From contig OZ246985.1 of assembly GCA_965232615.1 (NCBI GenBank), forward strand, positions 1,488,001-1,552,000: a stretch of DNA of 64,000 nt. Reading direction: 5' to 3'. The translations under genes and the position numbers were made by a program. The notes below the pieces were generated by a model, which was given only the letters and a program-made list of their open reading frames with translations, had not been told where the DNA came from and ran no database searches. Position 1 is the first letter of the stretch, and every line of letters begins with the position of its first letter. This stretch comes from UBA2779 sp965232615. GTDB taxonomy: Bacteria; Spirochaetota; Spirochaetia; DSM-2461. This document shows, in pieces, positions 25,585 to 34,865 of the stretch.

Positions 25585-28500
25585 TTATTCACTTTTAACC
25601 ACCTTTGTACATCCCGGACCGGACAGTGAACTGCGGCCGCCGGATACAGGTGTGATGTTTATCTGGGTGCTGATTCTTTCTTTCAGTGCCGATACGTGGG
25701 AGATGATTCCGATCAGCTTACCGTCCTGCTGCAGGCCGGACAATGTTTCCAGAGCCATTTCCAGTGCCTCTTCATCCAAGGTGCCGAAGCCTTCATCCAG
25801 AAACAGGGAGTCCACCCGTACTTTCCGGCTGGCCATTTTCGACAAGCCCAATGCCAGCGTCAGGCTGACGATAAAGCTTTCACCGCCGGACAGATTCTTG
25901 GTCGACCGGATTTCACCGGCCTGATAGTTATCGACGACATTCAAATCCAGCGGCTGTTGTTCATCACGGATCAGCAGATAGCGATCGGTCATTTTTTCCA
26001 GCTGTCGGTTGGCATGAGAAACCATCAACTCAAAGGTCAATCCCTGAGCAAAATTACGGTACTTTTTCCCGTCAGCTGAACCGATAAGACCATGCAGCTT
26101 TTCCCAGCGATGGCACTCTTTTTTCTGGGCCTCAATGGCAGACTGCTTTTCCTTTATCCGTTCTTTGGCAGCCCTGTTTTCACTCAGCTTGTGCTTGAGA
26201 CCGGCAACGGCATCGCGCAGTTCTTTCAAGGACTCTTCAAATTCTTTGAACTGCGGTTCCAATTCCTCAAGCGTCTTATCCGTGAGCTTTTTGGCAATCT
26301 CCGTGGACAGACGCGTCTTGCGGTCTTTCTGTTTCGCTTTGAGCTCCGTTCCCGCGTCATCGAGTTCCTTGGCCCGGGAAGATAAAGATTCCCGATCTTC
26401 CTGTGACAGTCTGGCTTCAAGGAAGGTTTTCTCATCGGCAAAGCCTGCCGGAACCAAAGCGGCTGAGAAGTCGGTATCCGCTTTTTTGAGCTCAGGCCTT
26501 CTTTGCTTGATGCGCTTCTTCAGGGAGTCAACATGGGTCTTCGCCGTTGTCAGTTTCTGCTGTAGCCCGGTGTTCAGGTCTCTGGCTTTCTTCTCGGCAT
26601 CTTCGGCATCGGCAATGGCTTTGTTCAGTCGGCCTTCTTCATCATCAGGCTTTTTTTTATCGCCGTACAATTGCTTCCGCTCTTCTGTTCCGTCGGCCAG
26701 TTCCTTTTTGAGCCGTTCAAGAGTTTCCTGTTTTTCAGCCAGAGCCTTGACCTGTGTATCAATCACGGCATCAAGACACTTCACCTCGCTGTCGATGGCT
26801 GCAATCTGTTTTTCGATGTCGGTCTTTTGTTTTACCTGCTCCTGCCATCGTTGGATTTTTGATTTTAGATTGCGGATTGCGGATTTGGGGTCTGCGAAAT
26901 CAATGCTGTATCCCAAAGGATCAAGCTTTGAGCTAATAGCCAGCTTGATCTCATCAAAGCTGACCCGAAGTTTTGTCAGGGAAACCTTTAATTCAGCGAG
27001 CGTTTTTTCAGCGGTCTTCTTGTCATTGGTCGCTTCGGTTTCCAGCTTCTCGCTGTCATTCAGGTTTTTACGGGCAGCGGTTTCCGCCTGTTCCAGTTTT
27101 TTGATGGCGGCTTCCTGTTCGTCAGCCTTGTCGATCAGCTTGGTCAGCGATTCGATCTTTTGCTCGATCTCATCGGGAACCGGAACATTACCCTCGGCAA
27201 AAGGATGCTCGGTCGAGCCACAGAGTGGACAGGGTTTGCCGTCTTCCAGTTTGGCCCGTTGGTCTTCAAGCTCCTCGATTTTCCTGATGAAAGCCATTTC
27301 ACGAAGAAGGGTTTCCTTCTCGGTACGATATTCCCGGAGTAGTTTGTCACCCAGCATTTCGCTCAGAGCATCCTTGCCTTGCTGCAGATTTTTACCTGCG
27401 GACTCCAGCTCCTGTTTCTTGAGCCCACATTGCTTGGTGGCTGCCTCCAGTTTCTTTGCGGCATCAGCTATGGCCGTATCGGCTTTTTTTAGTTCGGCTT
27501 CTTTCTGCGTAGTCTCCCGTTCTTTGGCGAGCAGGTTCCCGAGCTGTTCTTCAACACCGGCAAGCCCACTGACCAGCCATTCATCCTGCGCATTCTCTTT
27601 GATGTATAGCTCTGCTACCTCCAGCGTTTTTTCTGCGGCAGTGCGTTTTTCCTGTTCCTTCACCCGGGCCTGTTTGTTGTTCTCAATCTTTCCGGCTTCC
27701 TTGGTACAAGCATCAGCGCCTTCCGATACCGCCTTTGTTTGTTCAGTGTTTTTTTGATCAAGTGACCGGATTTTCAGGATCAACGGGGCTGCTGTTTTCA
27801 GCTCCTCTTTGGCTTTCAGGGTGAGCTGTTCAGCAGCCTTGAGAGCCTCTGTTTGTGTGTTTGCAGATGATTCAAGCTCAGGAAGTGCGGCTTCATCCGT
27901 TTTCAGGGCGGTCTGATCGTCGGCTTGCTGCTTGCGGAGGGATGTTACGCTCACGTATGTTCCGTCCAGAGACGCGGCCTTGGTGGCAAGTTCAAGTTTG
28001 GTCCGTTCCGGTTTGAACGCCTCGGTGTCAGTCTTCAGTTTGGCGGCGTCATCCGTAAGGCTGAGGATCTCCTTTTTAAGATCTTCAATAGTGGTCAGCC
28101 ATGTGATGGCTTTGCCTGTTTCGGTTGATTTACCGGCAAGCTCGGTCTCCTGTTTCTGCTTGGCCGCAAGTTCGTCCTGAATTTCCTTTTCCTGTTTCGG
28201 TTCCAGAATCACGATGCCGGATGTTTCGGCGTTCAGGATGTTGAGCTTTTCCCGCTCATCACGCTGGCGCTCATGAACACGCCGTGAGATTTCTGAATAG
28301 ATTTCGGTGCCGGTGATCTGCTCGAGGATCTTGGACTTCTGCTCAACGTCAGCCTTGAGGAAGGTATCGAACCCGCCTTGTGCCAGCAGAATGGAGCGGG
28401 TAAAACGGTCAAAATCCATCCCGGTTTTTTCTTCAATGACTCCACCGACAAGGCTCTTTTTGGTTTCGATGGGCTTGCCCGTAGCATCGTCCGCAATCTG

Positions 28501-28842
28501 GTGTTCCTGATCCTGCAGGTTCCCTTCCGCCTTTTTCCGTGCCCGGCGCTGTTCCCAGTGGCAGCGGAATCGACCAGCCTGGGATTCAAACAAGACCTCG
28601 GCATAGCATTCACCGGTCTGGCGAGACATTATCTCATTCCCGCTCTTGGTGATCTTCCCAAGGCGGGGCGTGGCTCCATACAGGGCCAGGCAGATGGCAT
28701 CAAGAATTGTCGACTTGCCCGCACCGGTCGGACCAGTCAGGGCAAAGATACCGTTGGATACATATTCGGGATCAGTGAAGTCTATGACCCATTCACCGTA
28801 GAGGGAGTTGAGGTTCTTAAATCTGAGTTCAAGGATTTTCAT
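25585..28842 (-). CDS. sbcC: SbcC/Rad50-type ATPase
   Basis: 1085 residues, partner of SbcD in an ATP-dependent nuclease that opens hairpins and processes DNA ends. Walker A GPTGAGKSTILDAICLALYG (about 35-55), a long coiled coil, a zinc hook with CPLC near residue 537 followed by a second coil, then the ABC signature LSGGESFIVSLTLALGLSKM and Walker B LFLDEGFGTLDEE. A heptad-repeat string encodes DPKSAIRNLKSKIQRW within the distal coil. Divergent from housekeeping SbcC and sited between brxL and mcrB; an acquired defence nuclease is inferred. Starts inside the S23 gene stop (ATGA). Confidence 0.93.
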   Translation of the reverse strand: MKILELRFKNLNSLYGEWVIDFTDPEYVSNGIFALTGPTGAGKSTILDAICLALYGATPRLGKITKSGNEIMSRQTGECYAEVLFESQAGRFRCHWEQRRARKKAEGNLQDQEHQIADDATGKPIETKKSLVGGVIEEKTGMDFDRFTRSILLAQGGFDTFLKADVEQKSKILEQITGTEIYSEISRRVHERQRDEREKLNILNAETSGIVILEPKQEKEIQDELAAKQKQETELAGKSTETGKAITWLTTIEDLKKEILSLTDDAAKLKTDTEAFKPERTKLELATKAASLDGTYVSVTSLRKQQADDQTALKTDEAALPELESSANTQTEALKAAEQLTLKAKEELKTAAPLILKIRSLDQKNTEQTKAVSEGADACTKEAGKIENNKQARVKEQEKRTAAEKTLEVAELYIKENAQDEWLVSGLAGVEEQLGNLLAKERETTQKEAELKKADTAIADAAKKLEAATKQCGLKKQELESAGKNLQQGKDALSEMLGDKLLREYRTEKETLLREMAFIRKIEELEDQRAKLEDGKPCPLCGSTEHPFAEGNVPVPDEIEQKIESLTKLIDKADEQEAAIKKLEQAETAARKNLNDSEKLETEATNDKKTAEKTLAELKVSLTKLRVSFDEIKLAISSKLDPLGYSIDFADPKSAIRNLKSKIQRWQEQVKQKTDIEKQIAAIDSEVKCLDAVIDTQVKALAEKQETLERLKKELADGTEERKQLYGDKKKPDDEEGRLNKAIADAEDAEKKARDLNTGLQQKLTTAKTHVDSLKKRIKQRRPELKKADTDFSAALVPAGFADEKTFLEARLSQEDRESLSSRAKELDDAGTELKAKQKDRKTRLSTEIAKKLTDKTLEELEPQFKEFEESLKELRDAVAGLKHKLSENRAAKERIKEKQSAIEAQKKECHRWEKLHGLIGSADGKKYRNFAQGLTFELMVSHANRQLEKMTDRYLLIRDEQQPLDLNVVDNYQAGEIRSTKNLSGGESFIVSLTLALGLSKMASRKVRVDSLFLDEGFGTLDEEALEMALETLSGLQQDGKLIGIISHVSALKERISTQINITPVSGGRSSLSGPGCTKVVKSE
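26853..26894. repeat. Heptad-repeat array inside sbcC
   Basis: In the coding direction AATCCGC-AATCCGC-AATCTAA-AATCAAA-AATCCAA in strict 7-bp register, translated as part of the coiled coil without breaking the frame. A single arm; no inverted partner nearby. Confidence 0.75.
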
Positions 28843-29216
28843 GATTTTTGAACTCCGATTTTTGATTTTTGATTCTGCTGCGAAGTTTTGATTGAGGAAA
28901 CGAATATTGCTGTTAGTTCATCGGCTTCCTTGAGTAAAGGTTGGACTTTAGATTCGGGAAGCAGACTACCTTCGACAATCAGCTCAAGCCAAAAATAGGT
29001 CTCATCAGCTTCTTCTGCAACTATCCCCAGTTTTGAAATGAATTCAGCCTTTGATCTGCTCCGACATGCTGCTCGATAATTGGCACCAACAGAAGTCCCG
29101 GAGCGGATAATTTGCCTACCAATAGCAGTTGCAGAAGTTGTCTTTGGCAGTGCATCTACCAAGTTCATAATTCTTAGCGCAAACTGCTTTGTCCGGTCCT
29201 TAAGCTCCTGTTCCAT
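28839..29216 (-). CDS. Four-helix-bundle protein (S23 / 23S rRNA IVS family), copy ii
   Basis: 125 residues. The family pattern is clear: DRTKQFALRIMNLVDALPKT, GRQIIRSGTSVGANYRAACR, SKAEFISKLGIVAEEADETYFWLELI. Such proteins form pentameric helical bundles and often occur in rRNA intervening sequences; a biochemical role is not settled. The gene lies between sbcD and sbcC. Its last codons (QQNQKSKIGVQKS) are the downstream heptad-repeat arm. The stop overlaps the sbcC start, and an inverted arm lies upstream of the ATG. Confidence 0.9.
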   Translation of the reverse strand: MEQELKDRTKQFALRIMNLVDALPKTTSATAIGRQIIRSGTSVGANYRAACRSRSKAEFISKLGIVAEEADETYFWLELIVEGSLLPESKVQPLLKEADELTAIFVSSIKTSQQNQKSKIGVQKS

Positions 29217-29255
29217 AAATCAGCATTCCTCAATCAAAAATCAAAATTCATTCAC
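28851..29255. repeat. Heptad-repeat element carrying S23 copy ii
   Basis: Arms at 28851-28885 (TTTTTGA-type heptads) and about 29221-29255 (AATCAAA-type heptads) are inverted relative to each other and enclose the S23 gene; total about 405 bp. The upstream arm is duplicated at 29425-29459 together with the sbcD tail. Confidence 0.7.
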
Positions 29256-29420
29256 GTCTTCTTCATGGAGAGACTTGATTATTTCGTTATAAGAGACCGT
29301 CAGTTCCTCACGGTCTTCATCAGGCACCTCAAAGGCATCCAGACAGCGGGTAAAAACATCCCCGGCATCCAGATCATTGAGGGTTTCATCTTCCGCGACG
29401 GTACTGATCACCCGGTCCAT
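29241..29420 (-). pseudogene. Duplicated 3' end of sbcD as a 59-codon mini-ORF
   Basis: ATG then 58 codons matching the last residues of SbcD (DRVISTVAEDETLNDLDAGD and onward, ending HEEDVNEF). It has the same RBS and start context as the S23 gene. It differs from the real sbcD end at 8 of 180 bases, six of them third codon positions, so it comes from a diverged allele. Period to the native copy 204 bp. Confidence 0.8.
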
Positions 29421-29444
29421 AAATCAGCATTCCTCAATCAAAAA

Positions 29445-30776
29445 TCAAAATTCATTCACGTCTTCTTCATGGAGAGACCTGATTATTTCGTTATAAGAGA
29501 CCGTCAGTTCATCCCGATCTTCATCGGGCACCTCAAAGGCATCCAGACAGCGGGTAAAAACATCCCCGGCATCCAGATCATTGAGGGTTTCATCTTCTGC
29601 GATCGTACTGATCACCCGGTCCATGACACGCCGGTTTTTGATCCGCCGGATTTCCATGGCTGAGTCGGCCATGGCCTCGTCGAGCATCTCGCGCAGGTTG
29701 CCGATGATGTCGCTACCGGTGTATTCAATCTCAAGCCATGCAGCACTTTCTTCCTTTTTGAGTTCCTCCAGCTTGGCGTGGATATCATCCAGCGATCCAA
29801 CAATGCGGACCAGCTCCTGAAAACATGGGACCTCAAGAAGTCTGATTTTTGGTTTTTGTTTTTTGATTGTTGTATCTTTTTCAAAATCCGACCTGTCAAA
29901 TCCAAAATCTACAAGCACAACAGATTTCTGTTGTTTTGCTTCGCCATAACCCATTGGAATCGGTGAACCAGAGTAGCGGATGTGCTCCGCGCTGCCGACC
30001 GACTGAGGAACATGCAGATGGCCAAGGGCCAGATAATCAATTGACGAGGGGAAAACCTCCTCTCCGACATGCGCCAGTGAACCCACGTAAAGCTCCCGGA
30101 CACCATCACCGTCAACCGTCTTACCGCCTGCCGTAAAGAGGTGGCCCATGGCTATTACTGGAATTTTTGATTTTTGATCGTTGATTTTTGATCGCAGAAC
30201 GATTTCCTCGCGTTTGCGCTCTGCGATTTTTACCACTTCGGCATAGTGTGCCTTGATGCCTTCGACCAGTTTACGGTTCTTGTCGTCAATCGATTCACCT
30301 GGCTCAACAGTACGGACATCTTTATCCCTCAGGTAGGGAACCGCACAAATGATTGCGGATTTTTCAAGGTTGAGTGCATCGCCTTCACAATCCGCATTCC
30401 GCAATCCAAAATCTAAAATCGGAATGACCTCGTCTGCCAAATCATCGGTCATGGAGCCGACCACATATACATTCAGCGCACGAAGCAGCTCCTTCGGGGC
30501 ATTCAGAAATGACGGAGAATCGTGGTTCCCGGCAACGACCACAACATGACGGCAGCAGGATGCAGCCACCCGGCAAAGGAAGCGATAGTAGAGCTCCTGC
30601 GCCCTGTTGCTGGGCGTGCTGGTATCGAACACATCACCGGCAACCAGCAGAGCATCAACCTTTTCATCTTCAATGGTCTGAGCCAGCCAGTCCAGAAACG
30701 CAGTGAACTCCTCATAGCGTTTCCGGCCGTAAAGAGAGCGGCCTAAATGCCAGTCTGATGTGTGGAGGATTTTCAT
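29445..30776 (-). CDS. sbcD: SbcD/Mre11-type nuclease subunit
   Basis: 443 residues, calcineurin-like phosphoesterase. Metal motifs: SDWHLGR, AGDVFDT, VVAGNHDSP, MGHLF and LGHLHVPQ. Longer than usual because three heptad-repeat strings are translated within it: ILDFGLRNADCEG (about 120), SKINDQKSKIPV (about 195-205) and KKQKPKIRLLEV near 300. They fall between conserved motifs, so activity may be kept. It follows brxL by 3 bp and pairs with sbcC, from which it is separated by the S23 element. Confidence 0.93.
   Translation of the reverse strand: MKILHTSDWHLGRSLYGRKRYEEFTAFLDWLAQTIEDEKVDALLVAGDVFDTSTPSNRAQELYYRFLCRVAASCCRHVVVVAGNHDSPSFLNAPKELLRALNVYVVGSMTDDLADEVIPILDFGLRNADCEGDALNLEKSAIICAVPYLRDKDVRTVEPGESIDDKNRKLVEGIKAHYAEVVKIAERKREEIVLRSKINDQKSKIPVIAMGHLFTAGGKTVDGDGVRELYVGSLAHVGEEVFPSSIDYLALGHLHVPQSVGSAEHIRYSGSPIPMGYGEAKQQKSVVLVDFGFDRSDFEKDTTIKKQKPKIRLLEVPCFQELVRIVGSLDDIHAKLEELKKEESAAWLEIEYTGSDIIGNLREMLDEAMADSAMEIRRIKNRRVMDRVISTIAEDETLNDLDAGDVFTRCLDAFEVPDEDRDELTVSYNEIIRSLHEEDVNEF
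29843..29912. repeat. Heptad-repeat inverted pair inside sbcD
   Basis: Arm TCTGATT-TTTGGTT-TTTGTTT-TTTGATT and, about 20 bp on, the opposite arm AATCCGA-CCTGTCA-AATCCAA-AATCTAC. A gene-less, hairpin-forming version, translated in sbcD. Confidence 0.7.
30164..30421. repeat. Two opposed heptad-repeat arms inside sbcD
   Basis: Arm at 30164-30198 (TTTTGAT-TTTTGAT-CGTTGAT-TTTTGAT) and oppositely oriented arm at 30388-30421 (AATCCGC-ATTCCGC-AATCCAA-AATCTAA-AATC). About 190 bp of ordinary sbcD lies between them, so they may be independent single arms. Confidence 0.65.
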
Positions 30777-30779
30777 AGG

Positions 30780-32611
30780 CTAATCCAGCAGTATCGCTTT
30801 CTGCATCAGCATCTGGTTGTTTTGATAGAACGGCACATCTGTATTCCCGAGAACAGTGGGCGGCACGTTTGACAGCTCAGTGAGATTATCCATCGGTGCG
30901 ATGACGCTCTTAGCTCCGTTTTCGGAGAGCATGGTCACCTTGTCCACAAAGTTGATCACCCGTTCGATGGCACCACCAACTGAGATATTTCCGAGCACCG
31001 ACAGACCGGTTTTGAGGTTCTTTTTGTAAAGAGCTGATACGATGGCGATGTAAACAGCGGAACCAATTCCTGATCACTTGTACTGGTGTAGCAGACACCC
31101 GGCAGCAACGGTGTGTTCTCGATAAGATGTGAGCCTTTTTCTTCGGGTAGACCTACAAAGCTCTCTTCCTGAGTTTCCTTATCGATGTAGGAAAAGTTGG
31201 TATCCCAGAACTCCATACCACCGATCCGCTTGAGCTGCTCTTTTACACGGCGACGCATTTCCAGAGCGATTTCAACATACTCTTTGATGTCTTCTTTGGT
31301 GTATTCACCATCTGGGTGCATGAGCTTGATCAGGCCGGAAACCGTCTTTTTGACCGGCTTGGTATCACGCTGTTTCAGATGAGCTCCAAGGGAGTAATAT
31401 TTTTCAATCGCATCTGTATAAGTCACTCGTCTCAACGACTTGAGAGCCTCGGAAAAGTAATCGGTGCTGAATCCAAAACTGGAGGTGAAGTGTTTTGGTG
31501 AGAACTTGATCATCTCCCAGCCTGGCAGATAAAAATGGATACGATCGAGAAAGGCCATATCGCTGTTAACCTCACCGGATAGCGGACTGAACAGATGCGA
31601 GGTTTGCAGGACCGTCTCAACCGATTGATTGATATTCCCGTTTAAGATAATGGAAGCGACCCCCGTAATTTCACCTCCGGCACCGGCCCGGGAGAATGAA
31701 CCCGATTCCATGTAGTCCTTCATGAGAGGAACGGCTTCTCTGTCTTTGAATATCTTGTCGGTTGCCTCATCAAAGCAGATGGCATCCCATTGTCCTACTG
31801 CACCGACTTTGCCGGTTGAGCCATGGACAAACAGTTTGGCAACAGTTGCTTGGCCACCCGAAATCAAAACGGCGTAAGGTGTGAGCTCTTTAAAGACAAA
31901 CGACTTACCCGTAGAGCGTGGTCCCAGCTCAATGAAGTTGAAGTTTGACTCAACCATTGGGAGTAGCCGGGAAAGCATAAGCATCTTGATACGATCAGTG
32001 ACACCTTCTGCACTTGGCTCATAGCCGCAGCTTCGTAATAGGATGTCGAGCCATTCGCTTTTGGTGAATTCCTTGCGCTTATTTATGATCTTGCTGTTAT
32101 CAAAACTGGAGAGCTGGATCGGCTTAATCTCGGTAATCACAAACGGGAAGATGTTCTGGCCGATCTTTATGTAGGGGTCATACTCCACATCAATAATCGC
32201 CCAGATGCCTCCCATCAGCATTTTTTCATGCTGCTTAACCAAGCCGTCGCTGATGTTTCCATTTTTGATGTTACTGTTTTGTAGCTTTGCCCAGTAAATG
32301 TCCTTCCTGGAATCCAACTCGACGGAAATCTTGTCTATGATCTTGTAGCGGCCTTTCTCCCGAATCTTTGAATGAATCAGTGAGCTCTCTTCCGGATTTA
32401 CATAGTGCTCGATGAGAACCTTTTTAACGTTCTCCATTCCGGTGTGGATTTTTTCGTCGTCATCAGTGGAACACGAGTTGGCTATCAGATACTCAAGCAC
32501 AAACACCGGTACATTGGCCCCCACCTTTACGGAGAGGACAAGATCTTTCTTGACCACGAACCCTTGGAAATGCTCCAGAAGTTTTTTGTCTATATCATTC
32601 AATACTGCCAT
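30780..32611 (-). pseudogene. brxL: BREX Lon-like protease/AAA protein BrxL, frameshifted
   Basis: Type 1 BREX component with an N-terminal domain, an AAA core (Walker A GPRSTGKS about residue 229, Walker B CFDEATDK) and a Lon-protease-like C-terminus. The first frame runs to 30956, but from about 31065 the conserved sequence (GSAVYIAIVSALYKKNL, GNISVGGAIERV, NGAKSVIAPMDNLTE) is in another frame that ends at 30780. One base gained or lost near 31065 explains this. BrxL is dispensable or inhibitory in some BREX systems, so the effect is open; a sequencing error or recoding is possible. Joined length about 610 residues. Confidence 0.85.
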
Positions 32612-32627
32612 AATCAGTTCCTTATCA

Positions 32628-34865
32628 TTAGAGAAGCCCGCCTAAATCTCTGTCTTTATTTTGTTTTACAACGGCCCGGTCGAGTTGCTGCTTGGTGGCA
32701 GCATCCAGAAGGTGGACTTCGAGTTCCGAATGGCCATCAAACGTATATTCCTTGGTTACCCGCTCATTCCGCTGAATGGTAAACACATCGCTTTTGTTCA
32801 CCTGTGCCTTATTGGCAAAGAAGACCAGATAAACCTTTCGATCCATGAAGAACAGATCTCCGGCACCTTTGTCGGCCTGAATCTTGATTGAGAACAATTC
32901 GCCGGTGACATCTTTCAAGTCCCCTTTGTTTTCAATCGATACAGACAGCGAAGTTGCTGATGCTCCGGATCGTTCCCAGCAGAAATATGGCGTCACCAGC
33001 TCTTGAGGTGACAAACCTCCATGGGAAAAGCCGTACAATCCCGGCGTCTTGAATGGGTTGATATTCTTTGCAAAATAGAGGTAATCGAATTGCTTGTAGC
33101 TTTTTTCTGCCTCGACCAGACCGGGCGTCAGGTCGACCTGCTTGGTTTCTGTGCGGATATAACGTTCAGCTTTGTCAAAGTCACCCTTTGGTGAAACAGA
33201 AATCTTGTCCGCGGCACTCAGCAACCCGGTCAGCACGAAACCGTGATCCGTGATCAGATAGACATTGCCATAACCACTGTCGAGAAGAAGTGTGATTTTT
33301 TCGGCAAAGAAATCGATGGTCTCCGGGAAATACTTCAACGCCTTTTGCTGAAGTTTCTCACCCATGTCATCGATGTCTTTACAGGTGCAAATCAAAACCT
33401 GTCCGGGGCGAGCCTCTTCGGTAACTTCATCCAACCGAATAAAATCGATAGTGGCATCGGGGTTCTGTGCGGTCAGATATTTCTCACGGTTAATCTGGAT
33501 CGCTTCAGTCACTCCGTTGGTCATATAAATGCGGCTCATGTTGTTTTCGGTTTCGGACGGGATATCCGCAAGGATTGAATCCTTCTTGAGGTTGGCTGTC
33601 CCCTTAACCTTTGCCGCGACCAGTTCCGCTATTTCATAGGCCACACCATCTCCGACAATAACGGCTGTCTTCAAGCCGCCAGCATCATCGATAATTCGCT
33701 GTAGAGTCCCGGTTTGGGTTTCTTTATAGCCGTTCCAGTGTTTGAACCATTTATTGAGGAAGATAGAGACATGCTCTTTGTAAAGCTCCTGAAATGGTTC
33801 GAGGAGTTCTTTCCGATTGAGGAATTCGGCGTAGAGATTCCGAATGGCTGTATCCAGTTTGCAGAAATGCTTTTTGTAAAACTCAACGCACTCACTAAAT
33901 GAGCTCAGGTACGCTATGTCTTTGGGATCGAATTCCAGTAGAACGATTACATCACTCCAGAAGTAAATGCCGAGAGCCTGAGCCTGCCTGCTTTGATTCC
34001 GTTGACGCAATTTGGCCAGCGTATGTGGTGCAGATGTTTTGTCGGAAATGGTTGCGCCGATTTCAGCAAGCCACCGTTCATCCACCTGCCGGAAGGGATG
34101 ATGGATACTGACATTCCAGATGTCCAGATCAGAGCCAAGTGTGTAATTACCAAGGTATCCGGTGAATGAATCGCGATAGGTTACCGAGTCGAGCCAACCC
34201 TTATAAACCGATTCAAGGATCTTATCGCAGCTGCCATTGGCCAAGCCGTCGAGCATGGCTTTCACCACTTCACCGGCCAGCGTAGACGCTGGCTTATTCA
34301 GATAATCCTGCCCAAGCAGTTCATTGACATTGTGGTAAAAAGTCTCTCTGAGCTGTGCGTCATATTTCTCTTTTGAGTAGCTTTCGGGATCATGCACAAA
34401 CGGAAGCAGTTCTTTGTTCAGGTCGAATATTTCGGTAGCGCCTTTGTGACTGAGATCCATCCAGTAGGTGAGGTCTTTGCCGACACTGACTTTGGCTGCC
34501 GCAATCAGCTCTTCCTTGGGAAGGTTGATATTCAGGTTCAAGGTCTGGTGAACCTTATCCTTGATGTAGTTCTGCAGGTAACGGATCTCCAGGCATCCAC
34601 AGGTCTCGCAATATTCCCGGATATACTTGAGCTCATCCTTTTTTGAGCGGGTATAAATGAGGAACCGCTTGTGACTGGGCTGTGCTTTTTCAACGAGATA
34701 CTTTACGTGCAACTCTTCCAGCTCGGTATTTGCCTGCTGAATAGTGTATTCCGCTCCAAGGGTCTTCAGTAAAAACTCAGCATCGCCGGATTCATCAATA
34801 AACACAGCAACAGTGTGTTGCTCGTATATATCCCGCAGGTCATTTTTAAACCACTGATCGATCAT
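32628..34865 (-). CDS. pglZ: BREX phosphatase-like protein PglZ
   Basis: 745 residues from the ATG at 34865, which overlaps the AlbA_2 stop (ATGA); a longer frame reaches 34889 but the coupled start fits the operon. N-terminal region VAVFIDESGDAEFLL; alkaline-phosphatase-superfamily PglZ core with VIVGDGVAYEIAELVA and the metal-site segment LITDHGFVLTGLL near 535; beta-rich C-terminal domain. PglZ is essential for BREX defence. It is separated from pglX here by a five-gene insertion. Confidence 0.93.
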   Translation of the reverse strand: MIDQWFKNDLRDIYEQHTVAVFIDESGDAEFLLKTLGAEYTIQQANTELEELHVKYLVEKAQPSHKRFLIYTRSKKDELKYIREYCETCGCLEIRYLQNYIKDKVHQTLNLNINLPKEELIAAAKVSVGKDLTYWMDLSHKGATEIFDLNKELLPFVHDPESYSKEKYDAQLRETFYHNVNELLGQDYLNKPASTLAGEVVKAMLDGLANGSCDKILESVYKGWLDSVTYRDSFTGYLGNYTLGSDLDIWNVSIHHPFRQVDERWLAEIGATISDKTSAPHTLAKLRQRNQSRQAQALGIYFWSDVIVLLEFDPKDIAYLSSFSECVEFYKKHFCKLDTAIRNLYAEFLNRKELLEPFQELYKEHVSIFLNKWFKHWNGYKETQTGTLQRIIDDAGGLKTAVIVGDGVAYEIAELVAAKVKGTANLKKDSILADIPSETENNMSRIYMTNGVTEAIQINREKYLTAQNPDATIDFIRLDEVTEEARPGQVLICTCKDIDDMGEKLQQKALKYFPETIDFFAEKITLLLDSGYGNVYLITDHGFVLTGLLSAADKISVSPKGDFDKAERYIRTETKQVDLTPGLVEAEKSYKQFDYLYFAKNINPFKTPGLYGFSHGGLSPQELVTPYFCWERSGASATSLSVSIENKGDLKDVTGELFSIKIQADKGAGDLFFMDRKVYLVFFANKAQVNKSDVFTIQRNERVTKEYTFDGHSELEVHLLDAATKQQLDRAVVKQNKDRDLGGLL

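Noticed and set aside
26135..27757. 540-codon open frame on the plus strand opposite sbcC
   Set aside because: Ser/Phe/Leu-rich composition typical of the antisense of a Glu/Lys-rich coiled coil; it mirrors sbcC and has no recognisable domain.
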